Assembly (NCBI GenBank): GCA_900617975.1
Contig: UZAE01001409.1
Location: 1 to 13,449 of the forward strand
DNA length: 13,449 nucleotides
Direction of reading: 5' to 3'
Source: Rodentolepis nana
Taxonomy: Eukaryota > Platyhelminthes > Cestoda > Cyclophyllidea > Hymenolepididae
In this document: positions 1 to 10,200 of the stretch, piece by piece
Layout: every line of letters starts with the position of its first letter
Position numbering within the stretch: position 1 is the stretch's first letter
Position numbers and translations under genes: made by a program
Notes under the pieces: model-generated
Seen by the model: the letters and a program-made list of their open reading frames with translations, nothing else
Told to the model about the DNA's origin: nothing
The model's database searches: none

Positions 1-477
1 GTGTTAATTGCCATTCCATTGTTGTCACACCAGTTTCCTAGTAGTTTAAGTGCACTATTAAGAGCACTTTCTGTCCTCTCCTTAGCGTTTTTCTTAGGGG
101 CGGAATACCATAGAACAAGATCATCTGCATAAAGTGAGCACTTAACGCCCGTGACTGTCTGTACCAATTCGGCTATGTCATTGATGAAGACATTGAAAAG
201 AGTGCAGCTTGTGACAGCTCCCTGTGGAAGGCCTGTTTGCAAAAGATTGGATTTTGATAGAGCATTTCCATATCTGACTTTACACGATCTTTGTCCAATG
301 AACGCTTTTATCCAGTTTAGCATGTTATGCTTAATACCAATCTTGGGGTGCGCGATAGACTTACCTCCTCGTGGTGCACCCTGGACAACGTATTTTCTTA
401 CGGCAAAAAAGTCTATCACTCGGCATTCGTTTTTGACTCGTTCACAAAGTAAAATTTGATTATACGGTCAAGTAGTA
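1..477 (-). mobile_element. Non-LTR (LINE, Jockey-like) reverse transcriptase fragment, 5'-truncated
   Basis: Read on the minus strand, one frame stays open from about 471 to the left edge and encodes the fingers-palm part of a non-LTR retrotransposon reverse transcriptase. Visible landmarks in order are a weak motif A (VIDFF), HNMLNWIKAFIGQR, motif B GLPQGAVTSCTLFNVFINDI (GLPQG at 219-233), motif C YADDLVLW (YADD at 120-131), and a following helix ending near LGNWCDNNGMAIN. Such enzymes copy element RNA at a nicked target. The YADD catalytic pair is intact. Motif A keeps its first Asp but lacks the usual A-F/Y-D that follows, and an in-frame stop lies just upstream near 468-473, so this is an inactive relic. 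The 3' part of the element is outside the window. The wording resembles Jockey-like elements common in arthropods; the clade assignment is from memory and tentative. Confidence 0.88.
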
Positions 478-3315
478 CAACCATCCAGATGGGCTGGAAA
501 AGTTAAAAGTTTAGCCCTTTCTTTTTTCTAAGGTACGTATATTTTTCAGGTCACACTCCCCATATAAATATTAAAAAATTAAAGATTACAAAGTCAAGTC
601 TATTGAAACGTAACCATAGTATTGCTTACTCGGAGTCAAAAGGAGTCCTATTGAGTTATACACCCACATTTTGCGTTATTATGCGGAAGTACTTTCAGCA
701 ACATGAGTCATGGCAAAATCGGTGGTGCTTAATTGACGTCGGATAAAAGAATAATTAATGTTAGTAGCATCTTAGAAAACAGAAGGGTAAAATGACAATG
801 AAATGCTGCATATGTAGGTATGGCTTTGAATTTTAAGCTTTAAACAAGGAAACAAGGTTCTCATGAATTGATGTCTAAGGTAGACAAGAAGATCATAATG
901 GCTCAAAAATCGGAACCGTTGAGGTTAAAACCCAAGGGAAACATTCACAAAATCCTAGGTCTACGACAAGATGTTATTGATCATATTCAATAGCAGGAGC
1001 ATTGTTTGCTCACCATAGACTTGCTATGAGAATAAGCGTATCTTTTTAGCAGACACGGGAGGAAACAATGAATTATTTCCACTGAGATTGATAAAAAGTC
1101 CAAACCCAGAATTCTGTTCAAAAGTAAAAGGCATCTTTTATTCTTTGCATAGAATTCATATATTCAGTTGACTTATAGGAGAAGTACATAGACCATACAT
1201 TGAGTAGGTTAAACAGAGGAAAACGAAATGGCAGAAATAGTGCTGCAAACTTGCCGACAGTGCAATACTTTGCATTTGAAGATATATCTATGGTGGTTTC
1301 TCATTGAAAAGTAGATATTTACGCAGTCCTAGTTATGTGACTTCAATTGATACTGGTGGGAAAAATATTGTGTATCTGTGTTCATATTGGCGTAACGGTC
1401 GATAGTGAGAAAATTGACCATTAGTTTAAAAGATCGAACGTGGCCAAGGAATCAGCACTGTTTAAAGTTTCAGTTACGTCGACTATCATGAAATTTCACT
1501 GTTATAGTCTTCCGAAACCCAAATCTACCATCAGATATTTCTTACCGTATGTGGTATCTTCTAACTTTTAAGCGCTTGATCTCAGTAGTGAAGACTACTA
1601 TGTTCGATTTGAAAGAAGGTGGAAGTATATAAGAGTGTACAAAACCAGAACCAATTGTGAACTCTCAGAATTTAAATCAATTACACGAAGGATATGATCT
1701 GGAAGCCAATAGATCACCTCAAAATGAATCCGATATTTGTGCAAGTTGATTGATATTCTAAGGTAAAAGCATATTTCTTTTAAATATATATTGAAAATTA
1801 TGAGATAATTTTTGAATAAAACATTTTGTCAGAAAAGCACTTTGCTGATGACCACAGTATTCAGAAGAGTGCATTTCGTCATCACGAAGATAGTCAGAGA
1901 GTTCTTCTGTTTGGTTTGTACCTACACTACCTAAAAGGACTTTAAATTTCAACGTCAAAGGGATAGTGGGCGGATTGTGTCTGAATCAAAAGAATCACGA
2001 ATATACTAAGGAAACAATATCAGTCATACTGCGTAATGCCGACTTTCTCAAATTATTTGTTTTAATCTCAGAGACACAAAGAGGAATCTTTGGGCTGAGC
2101 TGAAGGTAACTGACTGAAGAAAGAATAATTTCGCAACTGAGGATTTGGATGAAATATCAGCTATTTTTGAAATTTAATATCAATAAGAAATCAATTTATC
2201 GCAAAACTTTCCTAAATGGCTTCGAGACTGAGTATCATGCCTCAGCGCGTCCTCTTAGACATGAGGTTACACATAGAAATTGATAAAAAAAAATATACGC
2301 ACAAAAACCAAAGAAGTCCAAGGTGTGGATGCTGACTGAATTTTTTTGATGCTCTGAACTCCTCGGCTTACAATGTGAGTAATTAAGTAGCATTAATCTT
2401 CCATAGGTGGAATTTGCTAAACTAATTTAACGTTTATGGACGAAGTGGACTGCAAATACCTCGACTCTGGAGGGGAGCTGAAGTAGTTAGTATATGCAAG
2501 GATAGATGAAGTTAAATAGAACTAACTATTTTCATTCGCATCGTTCTTCTTGATATTTTCTGAAAATGTTCTTCACCAATGTTATGTATTAGGCAGAATT
2601 ACTAAATAAGAGGACGCTTGTCGAACAGGCATTCAGAGAGATAAAATTCAAAGTGCGCATAACGAAACTTCATTGGATAAGAAAGAAATCAAATGTGTAA
2701 AGCCTTGGTGCGAAGACACAGTGAACAGAACATCACTGAAAAGTGGGCACAATACAAACTTGTAGGATTTTTTCTGACAGGGTGGTGGTTGTATAAGAGT
2801 AATGGGAGCAAAGGATGGTTATGAAACCAATTGAGAATATTCTATTCAGAACTCCAATAAAGTTTAAAATGCATACAACTCGACGATTTCAAAACTCAGA
2901 TGTAATATGGTTTGCATCCTGTACTTATCACTAAACTTTCTGACAATGCTTTGTTATTTCCTACTTTGTCCCCAATAAGTATAATAATCAACGTCTTGTC
3001 ACTTTTATGGATAAATATTCATCTATTGTTGAGATTTAACACCACATCTAAATATGGATGTTTCCTATGTCAGTGTTCTTTTTTAATCAAATTTTGACAT
3101 TTGCATTCAAATTCATCTAAATTATTGCTAATTACTAAAAGTTCAAACAAAGGCAATACTTATGTTATACTAAAACGAAATTATGTTTAAAACAACTGAT
3201 GATTAACATTAATGGTTAAATGTAGGCAAATAAATAAAAATTAATGTAATTACTATCCTTCACAATGTAGAGGAATGATTTAAGACAATAAACCAATTGA
3301 ATGTACTCATTTTTG
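478..3315. other. Intergenic, no gene seen
   Basis: This stretch lies between the retrotransposon fragment and the 3' end of the channel gene. All frames on both strands are heavily interrupted. The longest open stretches (about 60 codons at 1758-1958 minus and 2912-3097 plus) have no recognisable motif. A 40-codon frame at 871-993 on the plus strand is lysine-rich but unsupported. I see no RNA gene, tandem array or transposon ends. It may contain old transposon-derived sequence too decayed to recognise. Confidence 0.6.
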
Positions 3316-3321
3316 TTTATT
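3316..3321 (-). promoter_or_regulatory. Candidate poly(A) signal of the TRPC-like gene
   Basis: On the minus strand these bases read AATAAA, about 215 bp downstream of the stop codon at 3536-3538. It is the first canonical hexamer after the stop, so the 3' UTR is probably about 220-240 nt. The hexamer is common by chance in AT-rich DNA; its position is the main support. Confidence 0.55.
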
Positions 3322-3535
3322 TTAGCCACCCATCAAAGAACATGAGAAGAAATCGGATTCCAATACATCTTATTGCATATCAGGTGTATAACAGGGAAGG
3401 AAATACCAGAATCAGAGGATAATCGGAAACACAAATACAATATTGAATGGGATTGATAAAAGAGGTAATAGGCAGCTTAAATACCCCTCAAAATATTCAT
3501 GCTCTCAAATTAAAGGATTTTTAAATGAAGTTCAG
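3322..3535 (-). other. Probable 3' UTR of the TRPC-like gene
   Basis: This is the non-coding stretch between the TAA stop at 3536-3538 and the first AATAAA signal. It has no continuing open frame. The extent is inferred from those two signals only. Confidence 0.5.
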
Positions 3536-4224
3536 TTAAGAATTGTCGAATGGCAGAACCTCAAGCTCATCAACCTCCGACATTGTCGAGTTTGTGAAGG
3601 AGACAGAAGATAAGGCATCAGACATGTCGTGCATCTCTTGTTCTACCTTGTACAATTCGCGAAGATGCGTGTGTTTCAGTGGCTTTTCAGTTCTGGCAGT
3701 GAATTGACTATCAAAGCTACCAGGATCATAGCCTTTCCCTGATCCAATTAATTTTTGCGGAGCGAATGCCATAGTCTCTGAGAGCTCAATTCCTCTACGA
3801 GCCGACTCAAAGACGAGATACCTGGCAGCATCCTCGGCTTCTTGTACCGAAACGGTAGATTTTGATTGTTTCTGAACCTCTGCAACTGCTTCCAACTTTC
3901 TGCGGACGGATGGAGGCATTAGTAGTGAACTAAGGCCACGAGTATATCCCTTGGCAAGTGTTCTGGAGAATGGTGGCTCTTTCAGATGAGAATCCCTATT
4001 AGAATCTTCTTTATTAGTTGCCTGGGAGTAATTTGATGGAGTCTCAGCTGATTCTCGTATACTCACACCTTCAGATCGATGAGCGAAAGCTGAGGGAACA
4101 CCAGATTGGTCACCCTCAGTAATGGATGTACGATGGTTTGTTACCGAGGATGGGCTCAGAGGAGTTGCCCGGAATTCCTGTTGCTGTTGTTGTTGTTGTC
4201 TCTGAATATTAAGCATAGCTAAAT
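3536..4224 (-). CDS. trpc: TRPC-like gene, terminal coding exon: cytoplasmic tail
   Basis: The acceptor is a strong pyrimidine tract ending CCCCTAG just before 4224; the first two bases complete a split Asp codon (phase 1). The exon encodes tail residues 275-503 and ends with TAA at 3536-3538. After LAMLNIQR come seven glutamines (284-290), then a Ser/Thr/Asn-rich, probably disordered region, a basic helix-like stretch (about 382-394, RRKLEAVAEVQKQ), and a charged helix-like stretch (about 461-479, HLRELYKVEQEMHDMSDAL) that could be a short coiled coil. The protein ends acidic, LPFDNS. I recognise no catalogued domain. The conserved D-I-S-S-F-R-type segment usual after the basic region of TRPC proteins is not evident. 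The exon is clearly coding by length and in-phase splicing; its function is unknown. Confidence 0.88.
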
Positions 4225-7200
4225 CTAGGGGAAAGAAAAGAATTTCATTACATTAAACAAGAAATTGAAACAAACAGGCCGTCAATATGATCATCACGAA
4301 CCTCCAGATTTATTCTCTGCTTCCTTGTGCTTTTGAAGTTGAAAGAGATATCGTCGCATAATATTGCACTTTACTCGTATGAGGTGGGTCTAAAGAAGAA
4401 AGTAACTTTCGACATTGGATATTCTTTTATAAAGACGGAAAATTGCATAAAAATTACAAATGGAGCACTTTAATAACGAGGTTTTCGATATATTTAAGTG
4501 ATTTTTAATGAATAAATTCTGTCCATTTCAAAATATCTCAACAATAAGTCTAGAGCTCAATAAATAAGTTAAGTAGGTCCATTTGACACCTCGAAGTTGC
4601 CCTCCTATTCTTTGTGACTCCCCATGTAGGTATATTTAATGGGACTTTGTGGGTGTGAAACTCATACTCTATGTTGATCATTATCATTCAGTAGCGATGT
4701 TGGAAATGCTTTGATAAATGGTTTAAAAAACGCTGGAACTTTTACGACACAAATCATAAATATGTCAACGTTCTTATATGCAATAAAAAGCCTAAAACCC
4801 AATTACCCACAAATATGTGGTATTTAGTTAGAGGTATTATCTATGTCTACTTTTCCGTTTTCATATAAAGATTAACTTTTAAATGTTAGTGTCATCAAGG
4901 TGTGTGTCTAAGCTTATCCTTTCCTGTTTAATACTGAGGCTAGAATACTTAAAGTCATCAAGTCTCGATGTACTAGTTCCAGAGACAATTTTTGAGCAAA
5001 AATTTCATTAATATTTTCACTTATCATTTTGCTCGACTCAAACATAGGAAAATGTCTAAAGATCAATTAAATCTAAAAAAATTCTTGAAACAAATTACTA
5101 GCGTAGTGCGCATTCACTGAAAGTACAATTTTTAGTTACCAGGATGTATTCGGGCATAGGGAAAGGAAAGGCAACCTAGTTAGGAAACTCATATTCTACT
5201 AAAACTGCTTTAAACATTGATAGCAAACAAAATTATTTATTGGCAGAATATGGCATACCATCTGGTCACGTGCTTAATTCTTTTGTGACAGTTTGAGTCC
5301 CTTTCTCATTGAGGAGATCTCATTTATTTTATTTTATTTTAAATAGTTGCAATTTGTACAGTATGCTGAAGGCAATATCGAGTCAGTACGAGTTCTCTTT
5401 GTGTTCCTATGGATCCTTTTGATGTAGTTTCAAGCACATAATGTAGGATAGAACAGCGGAATAATCTGTTTTAAGGAGGCAAAATTGTGGTCTGTCATTT
5501 GTCTAAAGGTCTACTATGGACTGAAATAATTGATGGCTTTTGCGTCGATTAGGGTTAAAATTTGATGACGATCCAGAAATAACTGCGCTTCAATTCTAAA
5601 TTCCATACCATATTTAATATGTTCCTTTAATTCTACTTTAAAATATAATTTTAATCATGCTGAGAGTTGACAGTACTTTTAAATTCTACGGAGCCATCAA
5701 GGCGGATATATAATTTTAATGCGAAAAATATTTTAGCTTACGTTTCCAATTAAGCGAACATATTATTATTAGTATCATTTGTACCTACTGCATTTCCCTC
5801 AAATTCAAATTTTATGTTCATAAGTAAAGTCTATAAAGTGACTAACTAACCAGTCTAAACAAGTTTATCGAGGGTTGCAGATTGTAAAATATCAAAGTTA
5901 ATTCAGGATCATAGGGGCTGATTAATGATGCGTAGTTAATGGACAACTTCTAACATTAACTAAAATATGGTTCCGTCATAATTTTTAATTGACCAATAAG
6001 TAATTTGAATTCAGTTTATAGGTACAAGAGGATTTCTCCAATATTTCACAGTTATTGAAAGTCGGTAAGCATTTTTTAGGTACTTTCGCTGTGTATCAGC
6101 ATTTTACCTCTACGATCCCACACACGTCGATTTGCGATGTTTTGATATTCCTCTCCGTGTTTGTCCACTTTATTCTTTCCTGCTCTCACATTTCTCGCTA
6201 ACACTCGATTTTTGACCATTTGCTATTCAGTGTATTCCTATTCACCCACTCTGGTTTAAGCATGCGCAAAATGCTATTTGCGGTTGTCTGCCATTATATT
6301 AATTGCTCTAACAACTAACTGTAACTCCCACGGTCCAATTATCAACACACAACTTAGTTTCTCATTTTGCCTTTGCTCATTCCTTATCATCAATGCGAAT
6401 TCACCTAGAATTTGATTGAAATGGTTAAAATAGGTGAAACCCACTTCAAAGTCCTCCTTCTTCTTCTTGGTGATTGGTGATCTACCGGGAATGCTACCAC
6501 CACCTCTTTTTGAATTGATTTTTGTCATGTGCATCATATTCATCTCCGTGCCTTTGAGGTCTCCACCATTACGATCATCATGGTATTCCTCACCATCACA
6601 GTTGTCAAATTTTGTCCGACCGGAATAGTTAGCCCGGCAGGAGAGAAGAGCATTGTTGATTCTTTTAGCTAGTTTCGTGATGGCAACCCGAGAGGGAAGA
6701 AGATTCAGGGGAGTGGGTAGAACACCTTCGTGCTCGATATACACCAACCAAAGGTTGGCCCGTGCAAATTTCCATTCCTCTAGACGGTCACCCTGAATTT
6801 CAGGAAATAAATATAAGTTATATAGTTTTGAGACATCTTAAATTCACTTCAATTTTGGCATGACGCTACAATGGTAGGATTTAAAACAATCATTGTTTCC
6901 ACTTCATTTTCACGGGATTCAGTACTTGACAACACTTTTCTCGGCTTCGAGAGCAGTAATTTCTTGCTTAGAAGTGTAGTAAATAACAATTGGTACATGA
7001 AAGTATTCTAGTTCAGGCACACTTTATTCATGGCATAACCGTTTCTGGAGGCGGAGCTTCACTTTAGTAGGTGCCGATACTTTCTCATTAAAGATACCGG
7101 TAAAGCGGCGTAATGCAATGACATCTAACAAAGCAAGGCTAATGAGCTCTTTTAATTTCTCTTTCCAAAAGCGCCAAATTGTCCAAAAGAATTCATTGTG

Positions 7201-10200
7201 CACATACCATTTACTAAGTTTAGTTATTGCACATTACAGTCAATACGTTTTCATTCAAGATGTTTAATTAACGAATTATTTTTCTTCCGAAAGTCGGATG
7301 CTGATTATGCTTAATAGCTTCCAGAGTGTGAGTTGGTATTTGACTGACAATTTAAGGATTTTCAGAACTCTATCAATTAGTACCGCGGTCTTCCGAAACT
7401 ATTTTTGGAATCAAAAAATCACCCACCCGAATAAGCGCCCATGGACGATAATTCAGAAGTCAAATATTTCACCTAAGAAGAACATACATGTGCTTCCGCG
7501 TATTGTGCATTCGTATGGGGAGAGTCAAGCTTCAGTGTCATATAGAGAAAAACTGTAAGACTGCACTTTATTCAAATCGGAGACTTTCGGTAAACCTCGG
7601 TAGTAATAGCTTATTGCCATTCATCAGTCAGTCCGTCGAAATTCCTATGATGACTCAAATGATCGTTCAACAAGACTTCTCTCCCAACCTTTTTGACCCC
7701 TTTATATCGATGCTTCTCTCTTCACGGCTGTACTCTCCTATTGTCTGTTAAGTGTTTCAGTGGCTTTTGCACCTCTGAGTATAAATACCACAATGAATTC
7801 TTTTCCTCGATTTGACTTTGACGTTTTTCACTCTCTAGCACACAAATACTCGGCATTTCCCTCTCTACCTCTCCCGTCAGTCACCTTTTCCTTATTGACT
7901 AATTTTCCTAATCCCATTACTCTTTAAACCCCCCTCTCCCTTTCCCTTAAAAGTCCCAAGGAAATCTTTGAAATTTATGCTTTCTCTGTGTGGTTTCATG
8001 TTTTATGGTGCTAGCTCTGTTACTCCAACTCTATTAGTGGAAATATCTTTTTTAACCTAATCCTATCGGAAAGCGGTCGAGCTTGTAATTATTTGTGAAT
8101 TAAGATATTTTAAAAGTCGAATCGACACAAATCTATCATTTTAAAATGGAGATTAGGCATCATCTATATCATTGTGAATGCTACTCTAAGGTCAATTCTC
8201 AGAATATTCTTGGTCATTTCAGCTCATGAAGGTTAGTCAAAAGAAAGAGGGAATGATTGCGTTTCAAAATGTACGAAATCATTGGTATTAAAATCGAAAT
8301 ATCTTAAATCAAGTCTTCTTTTTGATAGGTTTCTTTTTATACCACTCATTTTAAAATAACTTTTTGATTTAACTCAATTATCACCACATTTTTATTTAAA
8401 TAGACGAACCCTCAAAAATATCTCCAAAATAAGGTATCGTGTTGTCGTTCTCTCCGTTTAAAAAGTTTTAACTTTTTTAGTCATGAGGAGGTTATCGTAG
8501 TTAGAGGTCCATGAAGGCAGCCGAAATGGGTTTAGAAAATCGGATAGATTAGTAAGATTAATAATAAAAGCTGCCTTCCGCTCGAACACTGCTAGAGCAC
8601 TCTTTGTTTTTTATGTGCCTTGGCATATACTTTCGCAAACCTATTCCAAAATCAAGGCTGATAATAGAAGTTGTCACACCATTACGAAGATCATCTAGTG
8701 ATCACCCAGATTGGCCGTTAGATATGTTCTTAATCTCTAATCTACTACTGTCTCACAAGGCTCACAATTTTACCCAAGGAGAAACGTTTATTCTGAGTAC
8801 TTGAATAATTCATCATATTTTTCAAATACAAAGAGACCAATTCTGCATTCACTCACCCATGCAGGATAGGTTGAAGACGTGAAACTCTGATAGCAGACTT
8901 TAAGTAATTTGGTGTCTAACCTTCTCCCTCCCAAATTTATGACCGTGAATTTATCTCTTTTGGGAGCTGAATTCTTGATATTAGGGTTGAGACCAGGCAG
9001 AATTGAAGTTCGAGCGGACTTTAATGGAGGATAATTTGAAACAAAATATTTGACAATAGTGTAATTTCCTAATACATTGACTTTCTTTTAAATCCACTAA
9101 ATTCTACAGAAGCCAACCAAGTATTTTTATTTTTCCTGATGAGATTGTTCAATTTATCTCAAACATCCTGACAGGCTTCCTTATTTTCATGAAATATTGT
9201 GTTTGTCCCTCTTTTAATGCGAGTTTTTTTATTTGTAGAATGTGAAGTATTGACCGAAACATGTTTATTACTTAAATGATCTTCAAAAAATAAAACCCAT
9301 TCTTGCCTTTACGGCACTTATAATTAAACTGCGAAATGACATTTTTGATATATTTTGTGGAAAATACTTGGTAAACATAAGAAAATCTATTAGTATCGAA
9401 ATTGATGCCTTTGAAACTTTCGACTAACGCTTCTTACCAAATCATATCAAAATTGGGAAATAAGATACAATTCGGAAACCTAGAGAGCCAAAAGAAATCT
9501 TATCCCTACAAATAAAGAAAACTTATGTCTGAAAGAGAATTTCTTAGATTGCTAAATTTGCATCACTTCAAAGCCGTAATCATTTGGAAATAAAAATAAT
9601 TTTATAATCCACTTTGGCTTCTTTCATAGAGATAGTTGATCGATTAAATTTTGATTGACCTCCAAAAACATAAGATAACATAAGATAAGGGCCAAATTGA
9701 AGACGTCATTATCTTGCATGGTATTTTACGCTAATGAGTGTTTCATAGCTTACACACGCAAATGAATATTTCAAAAAATACAGCCAAGCCTAAAATACCG
9801 CCAAATATACTTTCAAAAGTCTCTTTTTTATTTCCTTATTAATTTAGATTTGAAATCGGGCGATTTCCATTCACTTGTTGCATCTGATATCATGATATGT
9901 TTGTCAACATCTCAAGTAAATCAACTGAACTTCAATAATAAGCACTCGAAAGGGAATCTTGGGGTAAAGACTTGATAACTTAACTTTGAAACACACCAGG
10001 ACACAGCGAAGTGAACTATATTTATTAAGTAAATAATAAATTATCCGATGACTCCGGAAATCAGAGGATGTAAGGTGCTTTTCGATGACTCCACACAAGC
10101 CTATTCTTTTGACCATTATGCATTTTGTCGTATTCCTTATTTTGCTTTGAATGAGATTATTATAATTATTAAATAAAAATTTTATTGAATAATTCTATTG

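Larger units (their letters stand above)
4390..6444 (-). other. 2055-bp intron, phase 0, of the TRPC-like gene
   Basis: The donor is GAA|GTGGGT, a less typical but usable site; the acceptor is TTCTTCTTTAG. Phase 0 is the only phase that keeps the next exon open. The contents are mostly AT-rich sequence with no conserved exon, plus a short ATTTT repeat at 5322-5340. The exon frame stays open past the donor to a stop at 6274-6276, with AATAAA at 6169-6174. Confidence 0.8.

Noticed and set aside
151..459. 102-codon plus-strand open frame
   Set aside because: It is antisense to the reverse transcriptase fragment, whose minus-strand frame carries the real motifs.
1758..1958. 66-codon minus-strand frame
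   Set aside because: No motif, no neighbouring exon or splice context; expected by chance.
2912..3097. 61-codon plus-strand frame rich in Leu and Ile
   Set aside because: The hydrophobicity comes from AT-rich codons; there is no recognisable protein and no partner exon.
6400..6406. Alternative donor TCTAG|GTGAAT for the TRP-box exon
   Set aside because: It would join in phase 1 and put an early stop in the next exon, destroying the RRY segment and tail; the phase-0 donor at 6444 keeps the frame.
6434..6628. 64-codon plus-strand frame
   Set aside because: It is a shadow opposite the linker part of the TRP-box exon.
7298..7751. Two overlapping plus-strand frames of 86 and 87 codons
   Set aside because: They lie in an intron in different frames, have no motif, and run opposite to the gene; a TATAAATA at 7780-7787 lies downstream, not upstream, of them.
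8604..8804. 66-codon plus-strand frame
   Set aside because: Intronic, no recognisable motif.
9904..10116. 70-codon minus-strand frame
   Set aside because: It lies in the intron after the S6 exon. S6 and the TRP box already join without a gap, so no coding sequence is needed here.
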